Origin: CAZEHJ01 sp964512485
GTDB lineage: Bacteria; Bacteroidota; Rhodothermia; Rhodothermales; UBA10348
NCBI GenBank assembly: GCA_964512485.1
Contig: CAZEHJ010000010.1
Coordinates: forward strand, 1-63,398
DNA: 63,398 nucleotides
Direction: 5' to 3'
A program made the translations under genes and the position numbers. Below, one piece after another: positions 44,330-51,946 of the stretch (its first letter is position 1; every line of letters begins with the position of its first letter). The notes under the pieces were generated by a model. It worked only from the letters and a program-made list of their open reading frames with translations, was not told where the DNA came from and searched no databases.

Positions 44330-45925
44330 CTACCACTCATCCAATGAGGCATGCATCGACATCGGTAATTCGTCTTCGATGTAGAACGGTTTCCAACGCT
44401 GAACCATTGGAACGTTCGCATTGATTTCCTCAAGCATGGCGTCCCAATCGCGGCCGGCTTTCCCTGTCGGCGTCACTCCGTACGTGTCCTCCATTGCCTG
44501 CAGGCTTCCGACGAGAAGAGCCTCGGTCAGGAATGGGTTGTGAGCAGATGCTCCGTATGTGTCGCCACCAAATTCTGCCAGACTGTGATTAAAAACAGCG
44601 CCTTCAGCAACGGTGAAGATCGGATTGCGTGCATCCACTTCACCACCTTCTGCTTCTCCATTCGGATCAACAAGCTCGATGACTTCATGCAGCATGTCGG
44701 CCAGCTCTTCAAGATGAGACGACCTCGTAGCCATGGCTTGCTGAGCCTGTAATTCGGAAGCGTGGCAGCCGGAAACTGCACATCCACTGAATGAACGATT
44801 GGCCAGTTCCAGATTACAGTCAGCGCTACCATCCGGTATTCCTGCTGAATCGAGACATGGCATTGCGTCAAATGTGTGGCCGACCGAGCTGATTACGAAA
44901 TCTCCCGTCGCTCCATCTGTTACCGTAAATCCGGCTACGTGACAGCTTGCGCAGCCTTCTGCGTTGGCGGTTGAGCCGTGCGTTGCGACAATGGCTCCAA
45001 CGTCGATGTTGGCCCCCGGTGGAAACCAGCCAGCTTCGCCAACCATGAGGGCGACCTCAGGTGCATGCGGATGCAGACCGTGCGATGAATTCGGGTCCGG
45101 CACCGTACGACGGTTGTGGCACTGAGCACACAGATTTTCCTCAAGATTAATGGTCTCAACACTCAGACGCGTCTGCGCTGAATTGCTGCTGCCGTGAGGA
45201 TCGTGACAAACAACACACGTTATGCCAAGGTGTTCTTCTGAATCAGCTTCGATATAAGTAGGGTCTCCTCCGAATCGTGCGATGGCCTCTTGTCCCCTGT
45301 GACAGGTGGCGCATGAACCGCCTCTGCCTTGAGGATACGTATCGTCTTTGGCATGACTTGAAAGCGCCCACTGCTCAACGAAAGGATGATGTGATCCTTG
45401 ATGGCATTCTGCGCAAGACTCCGCAAGAGACAGATCTTCGATATCACCCAGGTCTACAGAAGGAACCGGTTGCGTTGAGCTTGGACCCGTTGAGTGGATT
45501 TCACCACCGCCGTGGCAGCTTTCACATTGAACGTCGTGATAGCGCTCATCTCCCGTGGTTTCATATCCGACTGGTTCCGTTGCGAAGTTGCCATTCTGGC
45601 TGACCGTGTGGCAGTTCTCGCAATACTCTGCTGCATGTTCGCTGGATTGGAGTCCTTTCCATGCACCAGCATGAACGGTCGTCTGCCATTTCGATTGCTG
45701 ATCAACATGGCAATTCCCACAAACGGTAAGTTTGACATCAGCATCGTCATATCCCAAATATCCCAGTGCTTCAGCAGGTGCCTCATCCAAGGCAGGGTTT
45801 TCGATTTCTACGATTTCCCGTAGATCACAGCCTCCAAGCATCAATACAAAAATTGCTGCGAGGACGGCAACGCCGATAGATGCAGAACGGAAAGAATTCC
45901 AGATGATTGGAATGACTTTTTTCAT
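44330..45925 (-). CDS. Multiheme c-type cytochrome lipoprotein (eight CxxCH plus one CX4CH)
   Basis: The 531-residue protein has a lipobox ending at Cys33 (MLGGC). CxxCH sites are CGNCH, CENCH, CESCH, CAECH, CATCH, CVVCH, CAQCH and CASCH, followed by CAVSGCH, which is a CX4CH site. Up to nine hemes are therefore expected. The first half resembles cytochrome c554/tetraheme modules, with extra His (HHPFVEQW, SSHAKDD) for distal ligands. The last ~150 residues have no heme site. I do not see the catalytic motifs of octaheme hydroxylamine or nitrite enzymes, so electron transfer at the outer membrane or in the periplasm is more likely. It is transcribed away from the flavin/EB_dh operon. Confidence 0.85.
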   Translation of the reverse strand: MKKVIPIIWNSFRSASIGVAVLAAIFVLMLGGCDLREIVEIENPALDEAPAEALGYLGYDDADVKLTVCGNCHVDQQSKWQTTVHAGAWKGLQSSEHAAEYCENCHTVSQNGNFATEPVGYETTGDERYHDVQCESCHGGGEIHSTGPSSTQPVPSVDLGDIEDLSLAESCAECHQGSHHPFVEQWALSSHAKDDTYPQGRGGSCATCHRGQEAIARFGGDPTYIEADSEEHLGITCVVCHDPHGSSNSAQTRLSVETINLEENLCAQCHNRRTVPDPNSSHGLHPHAPEVALMVGEAGWFPPGANIDVGAIVATHGSTANAEGCASCHVAGFTVTDGATGDFVISSVGHTFDAMPCLDSAGIPDGSADCNLELANRSFSGCAVSGCHASELQAQQAMATRSSHLEELADMLHEVIELVDPNGEAEGGEVDARNPIFTVAEGAVFNHSLAEFGGDTYGASAHNPFLTEALLVGSLQAMEDTYGVTPTGKAGRDWDAMLEEINANVPMVQRWKPFYIEDELPMSMHASLDEW

Positions 45926-46331
45926 TTTTGAGACCGGTCATTAATCGTTGCGACTTGTGTGCGATGTACCGGCAGAAATCGTGCCTGTCAACACCATATC
46001 AGTCGGTTTTTTATTCTCGAAATGCTCCCCACACGATCCTCATGCTTCCAGGGCTCAGATTTGTATAAGATTTAGACTCCTTGCGTCCTTCATGAATAGC
46101 ATTTCCAGCAAATAGAGGTCCAAACGGAAGATTACTGCTTATAACGCGCGGGGAAAAACCCTACAATCCCTCGGTGGATATCTCCGTAGGGAGTCGAAGA
46201 CCATCCCTTCCAACGGTGTATGCGATATGCAGCACAACTCGCCGTGCGATCAAGCCATACACTTGAGTTGAGAAAATCGGAGGCGAATTCTCCGAAAAAC
46301 TTCTCCCAAGTCACTCAAATCGTACACTGAA
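45926..46331. promoter_or_regulatory. 406-bp divergent intergenic region of the redox module
   Basis: No gene is seen here. The region must hold promoters for the multiheme gene (minus) and the barrel operon (plus). An inverted repeat TCGGAG-(7)-CTCCGA lies at 46277-46295, 37 bases before the barrel start. I saw no clear Fnr- or NarL-type box and no classic -35/-10 pair. Confidence 0.5.
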
Positions 46332-47447
46332 ATGCGAAACGCCACTTACGCTCTTACACTCGCCTTCCTGCTGGCATTTCTGGTCGCACCAGTCTCAGCA
46401 CAGGAAGAAGAAATTGGATTTGACGATGTTGAGGAAGATGCTCCAGTTAAAGGTGATTTTCCTTCGTGGGTCGACACCATTCACATGGCAGGCCGATTTG
46501 ACCTCAACCTCGAAGTTTTGAATCCAGGTCAGGAAGATGTTCAGGCGAACAGATTTCGGAATTATCACAAGTTTCTGTTTCTGAAAGTCACTCCAGATGA
46601 TCGGTTTTCTCTGGATGCAGAGATTCTGGACCTCTCTTACTATGAGTTGAAGGCCAAACTGCCCGCTGACTTTACTTTCTCCGCCGGAAAGATCTGGGTG
46701 CCTTTCGGCGCTACTCCTTTTCACCACTATTACGGTGCAGCTCAAGGAGATCCGTTTACAGGCCTGTTGCTGCCCAACGTCTGGTCTGAATTTGGAGCCA
46801 ATTTCTCCAGGAAATGGTATAACGGAGATCGTGTCGCCGTTGACACGGACACCTACGTCATCCGTGGATTTGATGGTCAGCGCGGAACGGTTCTGAACCT
46901 CGCTTCCGGTGGCTCTGACAACATATTTGCATACGGATCGAGAGCCCGTGTCGGCATCGGGACAAAAATCGCTTTCTGGGGATCTGTCCTTTACAACACG
47001 TTTGGAGATACCGAATCAGGCGATGCGACCGATGACGAAGAAGGACAGCTTCTTCTCTGGGGAGGCGATGTACTCCTTGACTATGGCCTGATCGACGCTC
47101 CGATTTTGAAAGACATTCGATTCCGAGGCGCCTTTGCCCGTGCTGAGATCCAGGACGAAGTTCTTGTGGATCCTGGATTCAACAGCGACGGCTGGTACTA
47201 CCGCTACGGCGATTATGCCGAGATAACGTATCGAGGATTTAAACATCTGCAGACGCGGGTTCGCTACGGTACAATCATCGATTACGACGATTCGATATCC
47301 AACGATGACAGCCACAACTGGGATCTGGCCCTGCTCACACGGCTCGGCCCGAATGTCAGCTTACTGGCAGAATATCAGATCAATATGGAAGAAGTCGATG
47401 AGGTCGACAATGACCTCTTCCGCGCTCAGCTGGTATTCGAATTTTAA
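46332..47447 (+). CDS. Outer-membrane beta-barrel protein of the redox module
   Basis: The product has 371 residues with a signal peptide ending VSAQE and an acidic N-terminal segment (about 20 residues), then amphipathic strands up to a terminal Phe (LVFEF). It looks like a porin of the kind found with multiheme cytochromes and EB_dh lipoproteins. A trans-outer-membrane conduit role, as in MtrB or PioB, is possible, but it is much smaller than those proteins and lacks their N-terminal CXXC. The EB_dh gene follows 56 bases later. Confidence 0.7.
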   Translation: MRNATYALTLAFLLAFLVAPVSAQEEEIGFDDVEEDAPVKGDFPSWVDTIHMAGRFDLNLEVLNPGQEDVQANRFRNYHKFLFLKVTPDDRFSLDAEILDLSYYELKAKLPADFTFSAGKIWVPFGATPFHHYYGAAQGDPFTGLLLPNVWSEFGANFSRKWYNGDRVAVDTDTYVIRGFDGQRGTVLNLASGGSDNIFAYGSRARVGIGTKIAFWGSVLYNTFGDTESGDATDDEEGQLLLWGGDVLLDYGLIDAPILKDIRFRGAFARAEIQDEVLVDPGFNSDGWYYRYGDYAEITYRGFKHLQTRVRYGTIIDYDDSISNDDSHNWDLALLTRLGPNVSLLAEYQINMEEVDEVDNDLFRAQLVFEF

Positions 47448-47503
47448 AGAGTTCTGCGCTCCGCAGGCAACACATAACACTTTACCCTGAAGGGGGAAGA
47501 ACC

Positions 47504-48697
47504 ATGAAACGCACAATACAATCTCTTCTAATCACCTCGTTGCTGGTTATGTTTTCTACGGGTTGCGACCGGGACAGCGGATTTGATGGACTTACAGATG
47601 GCGACCAGAATCCACCTGATGAACAGGTTCTGGAAGGCACTCTGACAGCGCTCAAATCGAGTGGTAGCATGACCATCGACGGCAACGGCAGCGAAGGAAT
47701 CTGGGCTCAGGTAGAACCCGCCTTTTTCAATGCCACTGTTCCAGATATTCCCGCATTCACCGGATATGGAAATCGCGAATACGCAGGCCAAGTTAAAGCA
47801 GTGTATGACGATCAGAATATCTACATGTTATTTCAGTACAACGACGGCACCTACAGTACCAACCGTGAGCCGTGGTACTTTGATACGGCGAGTGGAAAAT
47901 GGACATACGAGTCCAGGTATCCGCAATTCAACGAAGACGGATTAATCGTCCGGAAAGGATTCTACGAAGACAAACTGTCTGTGATGTGGGAAGCAACCCC
48001 TGTGGAGGGCTTTTTCGAAGTCGGCTGTGGAGTCGCTTGTCACGTCGGTCTAAGTCCATTCCAGTCAGAAGGGGGTAAATCTGCTCTGAAATACACCAAT
48101 AGTTTTGGTGAAGTCATGGACATGTGGCACTTCAAGTACACGCGTTCTGGAGGCGGATGGGCTCGAAGTATGGACGATCAGTACACGGACTGGGGAAGCA
48201 CCAACAAAAATGGCGGTCGCCATGGTGATCCGGGAACGAGTCACTATTCAAGCAACAAGACGACCATCAATGGCATGAGCGTGCCCAAATACGTAATCCC
48301 GGCCGCGAGTGCTCAATACAGCTGGATTACGAGTGATCAAATTGATTCGGGCGAGGCACAGGCCGTCGTAGACCTGCAGAGTGATGGTTCCCTGGTACTG
48401 GCCAACGGGACGGTTATCGACGTCTCGAACCCTGATTATCAGAGGGACGGTATTCTTAACCCTCCGAGCATCTATTCACGAACTCCCGATGGTGACCGTG
48501 CAGACATTGAGGCAACAGCTCAGTACGGCGGTGGCATCTGGACCGTGGAAATCAGACGTGCTCTGGTAACAGGCTCACCGAAAGACGTCCAATTCGATGA
48601 CATGACGGATACGTACGCATTTGGCATCGGAATTTTCGACAATGCCGGAATCGCTCACGCCACCAGCTCCGTTAGATATCTGAAGTTTGCACAATAG
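47504..48697 (+). CDS. EB_dh-domain lipoprotein with CX3CH heme site
   Basis: The 397-residue product has a lipobox (FSTGC, about Cys21) and an ethylbenzene-dehydrogenase gamma-like heme-binding domain through residues ~55-390 (DGNGSEGIWAQ at the start, DDQNIYMLFQYND, then MWHFKYTRSG). An atypical heme c motif VGCGVACHVG (C-x3-CH) is inserted. Proteins of this kind accept electrons from enzymes or multiheme chains; in DMSO-reductase-type systems the domain holds heme b. A purine-rich AAGGGGGA site lies about 10 bases before the start. The EB_dh cytochrome at 5.8-7.3 kb is its distant relative. Confidence 0.8.
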   Translation: MKRTIQSLLITSLLVMFSTGCDRDSGFDGLTDGDQNPPDEQVLEGTLTALKSSGSMTIDGNGSEGIWAQVEPAFFNATVPDIPAFTGYGNREYAGQVKAVYDDQNIYMLFQYNDGTYSTNREPWYFDTASGKWTYESRYPQFNEDGLIVRKGFYEDKLSVMWEATPVEGFFEVGCGVACHVGLSPFQSEGGKSALKYTNSFGEVMDMWHFKYTRSGGGWARSMDDQYTDWGSTNKNGGRHGDPGTSHYSSNKTTINGMSVPKYVIPAASAQYSWITSDQIDSGEAQAVVDLQSDGSLVLANGTVIDVSNPDYQRDGILNPPSIYSRTPDGDRADIEATAQYGGGIWTVEIRRALVTGSPKDVQFDDMTDTYAFGIGIFDNAGIAHATSSVRYLKFAQ

Positions 48698-48709
48698 CAG
48701 ATATCCATG

Positions 48710-48738
48710 ATTGCGGGCGCCCGCAGGGCGCCCGCAAT
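48710..48738 (+). other. Perfect 13-bp hairpin between operon genes
   Basis: ATTGCGGGCGCCC-GCA-GGGCGCCCGCAAT is a perfect, very GC-rich stem 12 bases after the EB_dh stop. No T-run follows, so it may protect or process the mRNA, or attenuate read-through, rather than be a full terminator. Confidence 0.6.
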
Positions 48739-48767
48739 ACCGAATACCCAACCAGCCGAGTTGAAAA

Positions 48768-49385
48768 ATGACTGCTTTCTCGCCCAACATCCGCCTGTCA
48801 AACATGCCGCTTTCGGTAAAACTGCTCTTCACAGCAGCTCTGATGTCGCTCGGGACAGGATATTTGTTTGCGTTGAGCAATGTTGCGCTCAAAGTCGGGT
48901 TCACACCAGAAGAAGCGACGCTCAAGTACTACGGAAATGAATCGTCCCGAGCAGCTCTCGAGGAAATGACCGATACGGAAGTGTCCGCTGATGAAGCAGG
49001 TGTTTCTGACGCGGAAGAATTCAGTTTTGATGACTTCGAGGAAGCCGAGGCAGATTCGGAACCTCTCGTACCAGTCCCCACATTCGAGGCACTCGTCACA
49101 GAAGGTCACTTCCACTTGTTTGGTTACGTGTCCATCTTCTTCATCTGTGGACTGATCATCGTATTTGCGGATATACCCAGATGGCTAAAAGGCTCGTTGG
49201 TACTGGCACCGTTCATTGCCTCCGTTTTTGATATCTGGAGTATGCTCCTCACTCGATTCGTCGGCCCGGGCTTTGCCTATCTGTTGATCTTTTCGGGAAT
49301 GATCATGGCCTTGTCATTCTTGCTGGTATTCGTGATATCGATTTATCAACTGTGGTTTATCCCTCAACCACAATCAGAAAACTAA
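48768..49385 (+). CDS. Unknown five-helix membrane protein with His-rich motif
   Basis: The protein has 205 residues. One helix (about 15-38) is followed by a long acidic periplasmic loop (residues ~50-105, many Asp and Glu), then four helices from LVTEGHFHLFGYVSIFFICG to the end. The histidines of GHFHLFGY at the start of helix two could bind heme or quinone. I do not recognise the family. It is between the EB_dh and FMN-binding genes (18 bases to the latter), so membrane electron transfer to the periplasmic partners is a reasonable guess. Confidence 0.6.
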   Translation: MTAFSPNIRLSNMPLSVKLLFTAALMSLGTGYLFALSNVALKVGFTPEEATLKYYGNESSRAALEEMTDTEVSADEAGVSDAEEFSFDDFEEAEADSEPLVPVPTFEALVTEGHFHLFGYVSIFFICGLIIVFADIPRWLKGSLVLAPFIASVFDIWSMLLTRFVGPGFAYLLIFSGMIMALSFLLVFVISIYQLWFIPQPQSEN

Positions 49386-49403
49386 TCAACTGAGAACCGA
49401 ACC

Positions 49404-49976
49404 ATGAGACTCTTACTCAAAACACTGTCGGTCGTGCTCGTCCTTGCAACAGGAGCGCTTCCTGCTCGGGCTCAAGTAGCTCGTTCAGGGGAAACCGTAT
49501 CCATGAGAGACGCTCTGAAAACGATGCTCCAGGCCGAAGGAGCTGCAGGATTGAAAAAACTCACAGTTAGTGTGTCAGGTGAACAGGCTACAGAACTACG
49601 TGGCACGTATTCAGTCGACGCAGAAGGCACATACACTGTATACAACGGAACGACAGCCGATGGCGGCATCATGGGAACCGTCGTGATCGTCAATCAGGCT
49701 GGAAAGGAAGGACCGTTGCAGGTATTGGTCGCCATCCGACCTGACGGCACGGTATATGATGTCGGATTTACAGTATTCGGCGAAGATAAAGGCAAGCCAG
49801 CGCTCAACTGGACCTTCCTTAAGCAATTCGTCGGCCTGGATGTGTCACAGGATATCGAAATCGGTGACGATGTCGATGGGATAAGCGGGGCCACTCGCAC
49901 TTCGAGTTCGATCGCAGCGGCGGTAAAACGCGGCCTGACAGTATTTACAGAATTCATCTCCGAAAACGCAGACTGA
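49404..49976 (+). CDS. FMN-binding domain protein (covalently flavinylated)
   Basis: The 190-residue secreted protein has a signal peptide ending ARAQ and an FMN_bind domain. The flavinylation motif DGISGATRTSSS holds the Thr that ApbE links to FMN through a phosphoester bond. It resembles RnfG, NqrC and the stand-alone flavoproteins in extracytosolic electron transfer sets. The modifying enzyme is encoded three genes on. It would pass electrons between membrane and outer redox partners. Confidence 0.88.
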   Translation: MRLLLKTLSVVLVLATGALPARAQVARSGETVSMRDALKTMLQAEGAAGLKKLTVSVSGEQATELRGTYSVDAEGTYTVYNGTTADGGIMGTVVIVNQAGKEGPLQVLVAIRPDGTVYDVGFTVFGEDKGKPALNWTFLKQFVGLDVSQDIEIGDDVDGISGATRTSSSIAAAVKRGLTVFTEFISENAD

Positions 49977-49979
49977 TGC

Positions 49980-49984
49980 GGAGG
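49980..49984 (+). promoter_or_regulatory. Shine-Dalgarno site GGAGG that decides the start of the mono-heme lipoprotein
   Basis: GGAGG lies 6 bases before ATG 49991. The earlier ATG at 49976, which overlaps the preceding stop, would place this site inside the coding region. The lipoprotein signal is also more typical from 49991. Confidence 0.6.
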
Positions 49985-49990
49985 AAGACA

Positions 49991-50386
49991 ATGTTAAAGC
50001 AAACACTTCTCACACTAATCGTCGCTGTCGTTCTGGTTGGATGCGGAACCGATCATCCGTTCGATCGGGGTGATGATCTTCCCGAAGGCGCGATCGTCGA
50101 TACGCCATCGGGGGCAGATTTATCCTTCTCCGCTGACGTCAAACCGCTTCTGGCAGTCTGTGCATCGTGTCACAGCGGCGGAGCAGGTGGTTGGGTCTAC
50201 GCCGGAGGGGTCGAATCCTATGACGCTGTCAGTTCGGAAATCGATACGATTACACCGCAGGACAGTGAACTCCTGATCAAAGCTACTGGCGGCGATGGGC
50301 ACGGCGGTGGAGCCATATTTTCTGCTTCAAGTTCGAGCTACAATACCATTGTAAACTGGATCTCTCAGGGAGCCCAGAACAATTGA
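49991..50386 (+). CDS. Mono-heme c-type cytochrome lipoprotein
   Basis: From ATG 49991 the product has 131 residues, with a lipobox VVLVGC and a small domain with one heme site (VCASCHSGGAG). The pattern FSADVKPLLAVCASCH and the C-terminal IVNWISQGA match the planctomycete-type cytochrome c domain found on many outer-membrane lipoproteins. It would be a one-electron carrier next to the flavinylated protein. ATG 49976 is the alternative start. The stop is followed by a hairpin at 50400-50426. Confidence 0.82.
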   Translation: MLKQTLLTLIVAVVLVGCGTDHPFDRGDDLPEGAIVDTPSGADLSFSADVKPLLAVCASCHSGGAGGWVYAGGVESYDAVSSEIDTITPQDSELLIKATGGDGHGGGAIFSASSSSYNTIVNWISQGAQNN

Positions 50387-50399
50387 GCCTTGCCGAGGA

Positions 50400-50426
50400 T
50401 ACTACGTCGCAGCCTGCGACGTAGTA
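50400..50426 (+). other. Perfect 13-bp hairpin after the mono-heme gene
   Basis: TACTACGTCGCAG and CTGCGACGTAGTA pair perfectly around a single C (real loop about seven bases). The flanking T content is low. It lies 13 bases after the stop and 34 before the ApbE gene, and may separate expression of the two. Confidence 0.6.
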
Positions 50427-50459
50427 CATTCCTCCACTATTCAGAAGCTCAGGATATCA

Positions 50460-51458
50460 ATGAATCAGCCCACCAGAAGGCAGTTTTTACTTAACACGGG
50501 AAAAGCCCTTGGTGGGCTCGCACTGGTCCAGTCTACACCTAGCTGGGCCTTTGCTGCGCTTCAGCCGAATTCAGACCTTGTTCACCGCTCGTCAAGGGCC
50601 ATGGGAACGTCGTTGCGTCTCTCTCTTCTGAAGGATGAATTCAAATCCGTTGTCGCTGACGCTTCATTTGAACGTCTACAGGAGATCGATCGACTTCTCA
50701 CTGTTCACAATATCGACAGCCAGTTGATGAGCATGAATCGCTTGTCCGGCACCTGGATTTCGGGTCGAGAAATTGCAGAGGTTTCAGCGGCCGCTCTCGA
50801 ACTGGGCAATAAGACGGAAGGAGCAATGGACGTTACCGTCCTTCCCGCCATGAGACGATTCGGATTCGTACCGGGCTCGGTTACCGATTCAGACAGAATC
50901 GATTATTCAAAGCTGCAGGTTCGTGGCGACAAAGCACGCGTTCGGGAAGAAGGCGTTGGAGCTGATTTCGGAGGTATAGCGAAGGGATATGGTGTTGATG
51001 AAGCTGTGAGGATCCTTTCTGAAAATAGCATGGCTGCAGCACTCATAGACGCCGGAGGCGACCTGTACGCTCTGGGACGACCGGAAAAAGACAGACTCTG
51101 GAAGATTGGAATCAGGCATCCAGATAGGGAAAACGACCTTGTCGCAACCCTGGAAATAGAGAATGAAGCAGTCGCAACGTCTGGCACGTACCTGCAAAAA
51201 CGCAAGGTTGGGTCAAAGGAGGTCTCTCACCTGATGGACCCGAAAACGGGCATGCCTGTGGATCACGTTCTCAGTTCAACCATTGTCACATCGTCCACTA
51301 TGCTTGCTGACGGGCTGGCTACTGCCACGTCAGTGATGAAGCCCACGGCTGCACAACATTTGATCGAGTCAACAGACGGAGCTGAAGGATTCTGGATCTA
51401 TTCAGACGGCTCGCATCACATCACATCCGGACTCTGTGCTCGTCTCACATTGCTTTAG
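50460..51458 (+). CDS. apbE: ApbE-family FAD:protein FMN transferase
   Basis: The 332-residue enzyme begins with a twin-arginine-like signal (TRRQFLLNTGKALGGLAL) ending near WAFA, unlike the usual lipoprotein signal of ApbE. The family motifs are present: MGTSLRLSL, VDVGGIAKGYG-like DFGGIAKGYGVDEAV, LIDAGGDLYALG and LMDPKTGMPVDHV. Using Mg2+ and FAD it attaches FMN to a Thr of the FMN_bind protein encoded just upstream (49404-49976). It is the last gene of the plus-strand redox operon, and a terminator follows. Confidence 0.93.
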   Translation: MNQPTRRQFLLNTGKALGGLALVQSTPSWAFAALQPNSDLVHRSSRAMGTSLRLSLLKDEFKSVVADASFERLQEIDRLLTVHNIDSQLMSMNRLSGTWISGREIAEVSAAALELGNKTEGAMDVTVLPAMRRFGFVPGSVTDSDRIDYSKLQVRGDKARVREEGVGADFGGIAKGYGVDEAVRILSENSMAAALIDAGGDLYALGRPEKDRLWKIGIRHPDRENDLVATLEIENEAVATSGTYLQKRKVGSKEVSHLMDPKTGMPVDHVLSSTIVTSSTMLADGLATATSVMKPTAAQHLIESTDGAEGFWIYSDGSHHITSGLCARLTLL

Positions 51459-51491
51459 CGGTTCGAGGAGAACATTTCGTCCGAAACGGGG

Positions 51492-51532
51492 ATTGTGCGG
51501 CACGCGAAAGCGCGCCGCACAATTCATTTTTT
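51492..51532 (+). terminator. Intrinsic terminator of the redox operon
   Basis: ATTGTGCGGC pairs with GCCGCACAAT, continued by GCG/CGC past a two-base bulge with an AAAG loop. Six T follow at 51527-51532. It lies 34 bases after the ApbE stop and touches the stop of the opposing aconitase-X small-subunit gene. Confidence 0.8.
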
Positions 51533-51946
51533 GGAAACTCGCACGCTTCCGTCGTCAAGTATCTCTACTTCATCCCCCGTCTGGATCAGCTCAAACTCAT
51601 CGCGTGATACGGCCACCATCGGAAAACTCTTTTCATACATCTCTCCCGCCACCACTGAAGCCAGGGCGAGAAACACGTCCGCTCTGTCGGTCACAAGACC
51701 TGCCGGTTGGACACCCGCTCTCACGGATTCGAGAAGGATGGCGGTAGATGTACTCGACCCGCGCGTATAGGGCAGCACCAGTATGCGGCCGGCAGCAATC
51801 TGTCCCGATAGTGGGTGGCGCCGGTCAATAATCTCGCCCGAAGACTGATCATATCCACCCCAAAAACTTACCGGTTCTGTACTGGCCAGAGCGACTCCAC
51901 TGGCCTGGCCCGGGATGATCGCTTCACCGTTAATCACGCGGTCCAT
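51524..51946 (-). CDS. Aconitase X swivel domain (small subunit)
   Basis: The 140-residue protein has the DUF126 / aconitase-X swivel pattern: GEAIIPGQASGVALASTEPV, GRILVLPYTRGSSTSTA and PAGLVTDRAD. It forms one dehydratase with the large subunit, whose stop it overlaps by 13 bases. In bacteria, AcnX enzymes known so far include cis-3-hydroxy-L-proline dehydratase; archaeal forms act on phosphomevalonate. The former seems more likely here. Confidence 0.88.
   Translation of the reverse strand: MDRVINGEAIIPGQASGVALASTEPVSFWGGYDQSSGEIIDRRHPLSGQIAAGRILVLPYTRGSSTSTAILLESVRAGVQPAGLVTDRADVFLALASVVAGEMYEKSFPMVAVSRDEFELIQTGDEVEILDDGSVRVSKK

Noticed and set aside
44330..45925. Octaheme hydroxylamine oxidoreductase or tetrathionate reductase
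   Set aside because: Heme number is close, but I see no catalytic heme motif or cross-linking Tyr context, and the heme-free C-terminus does not fit.
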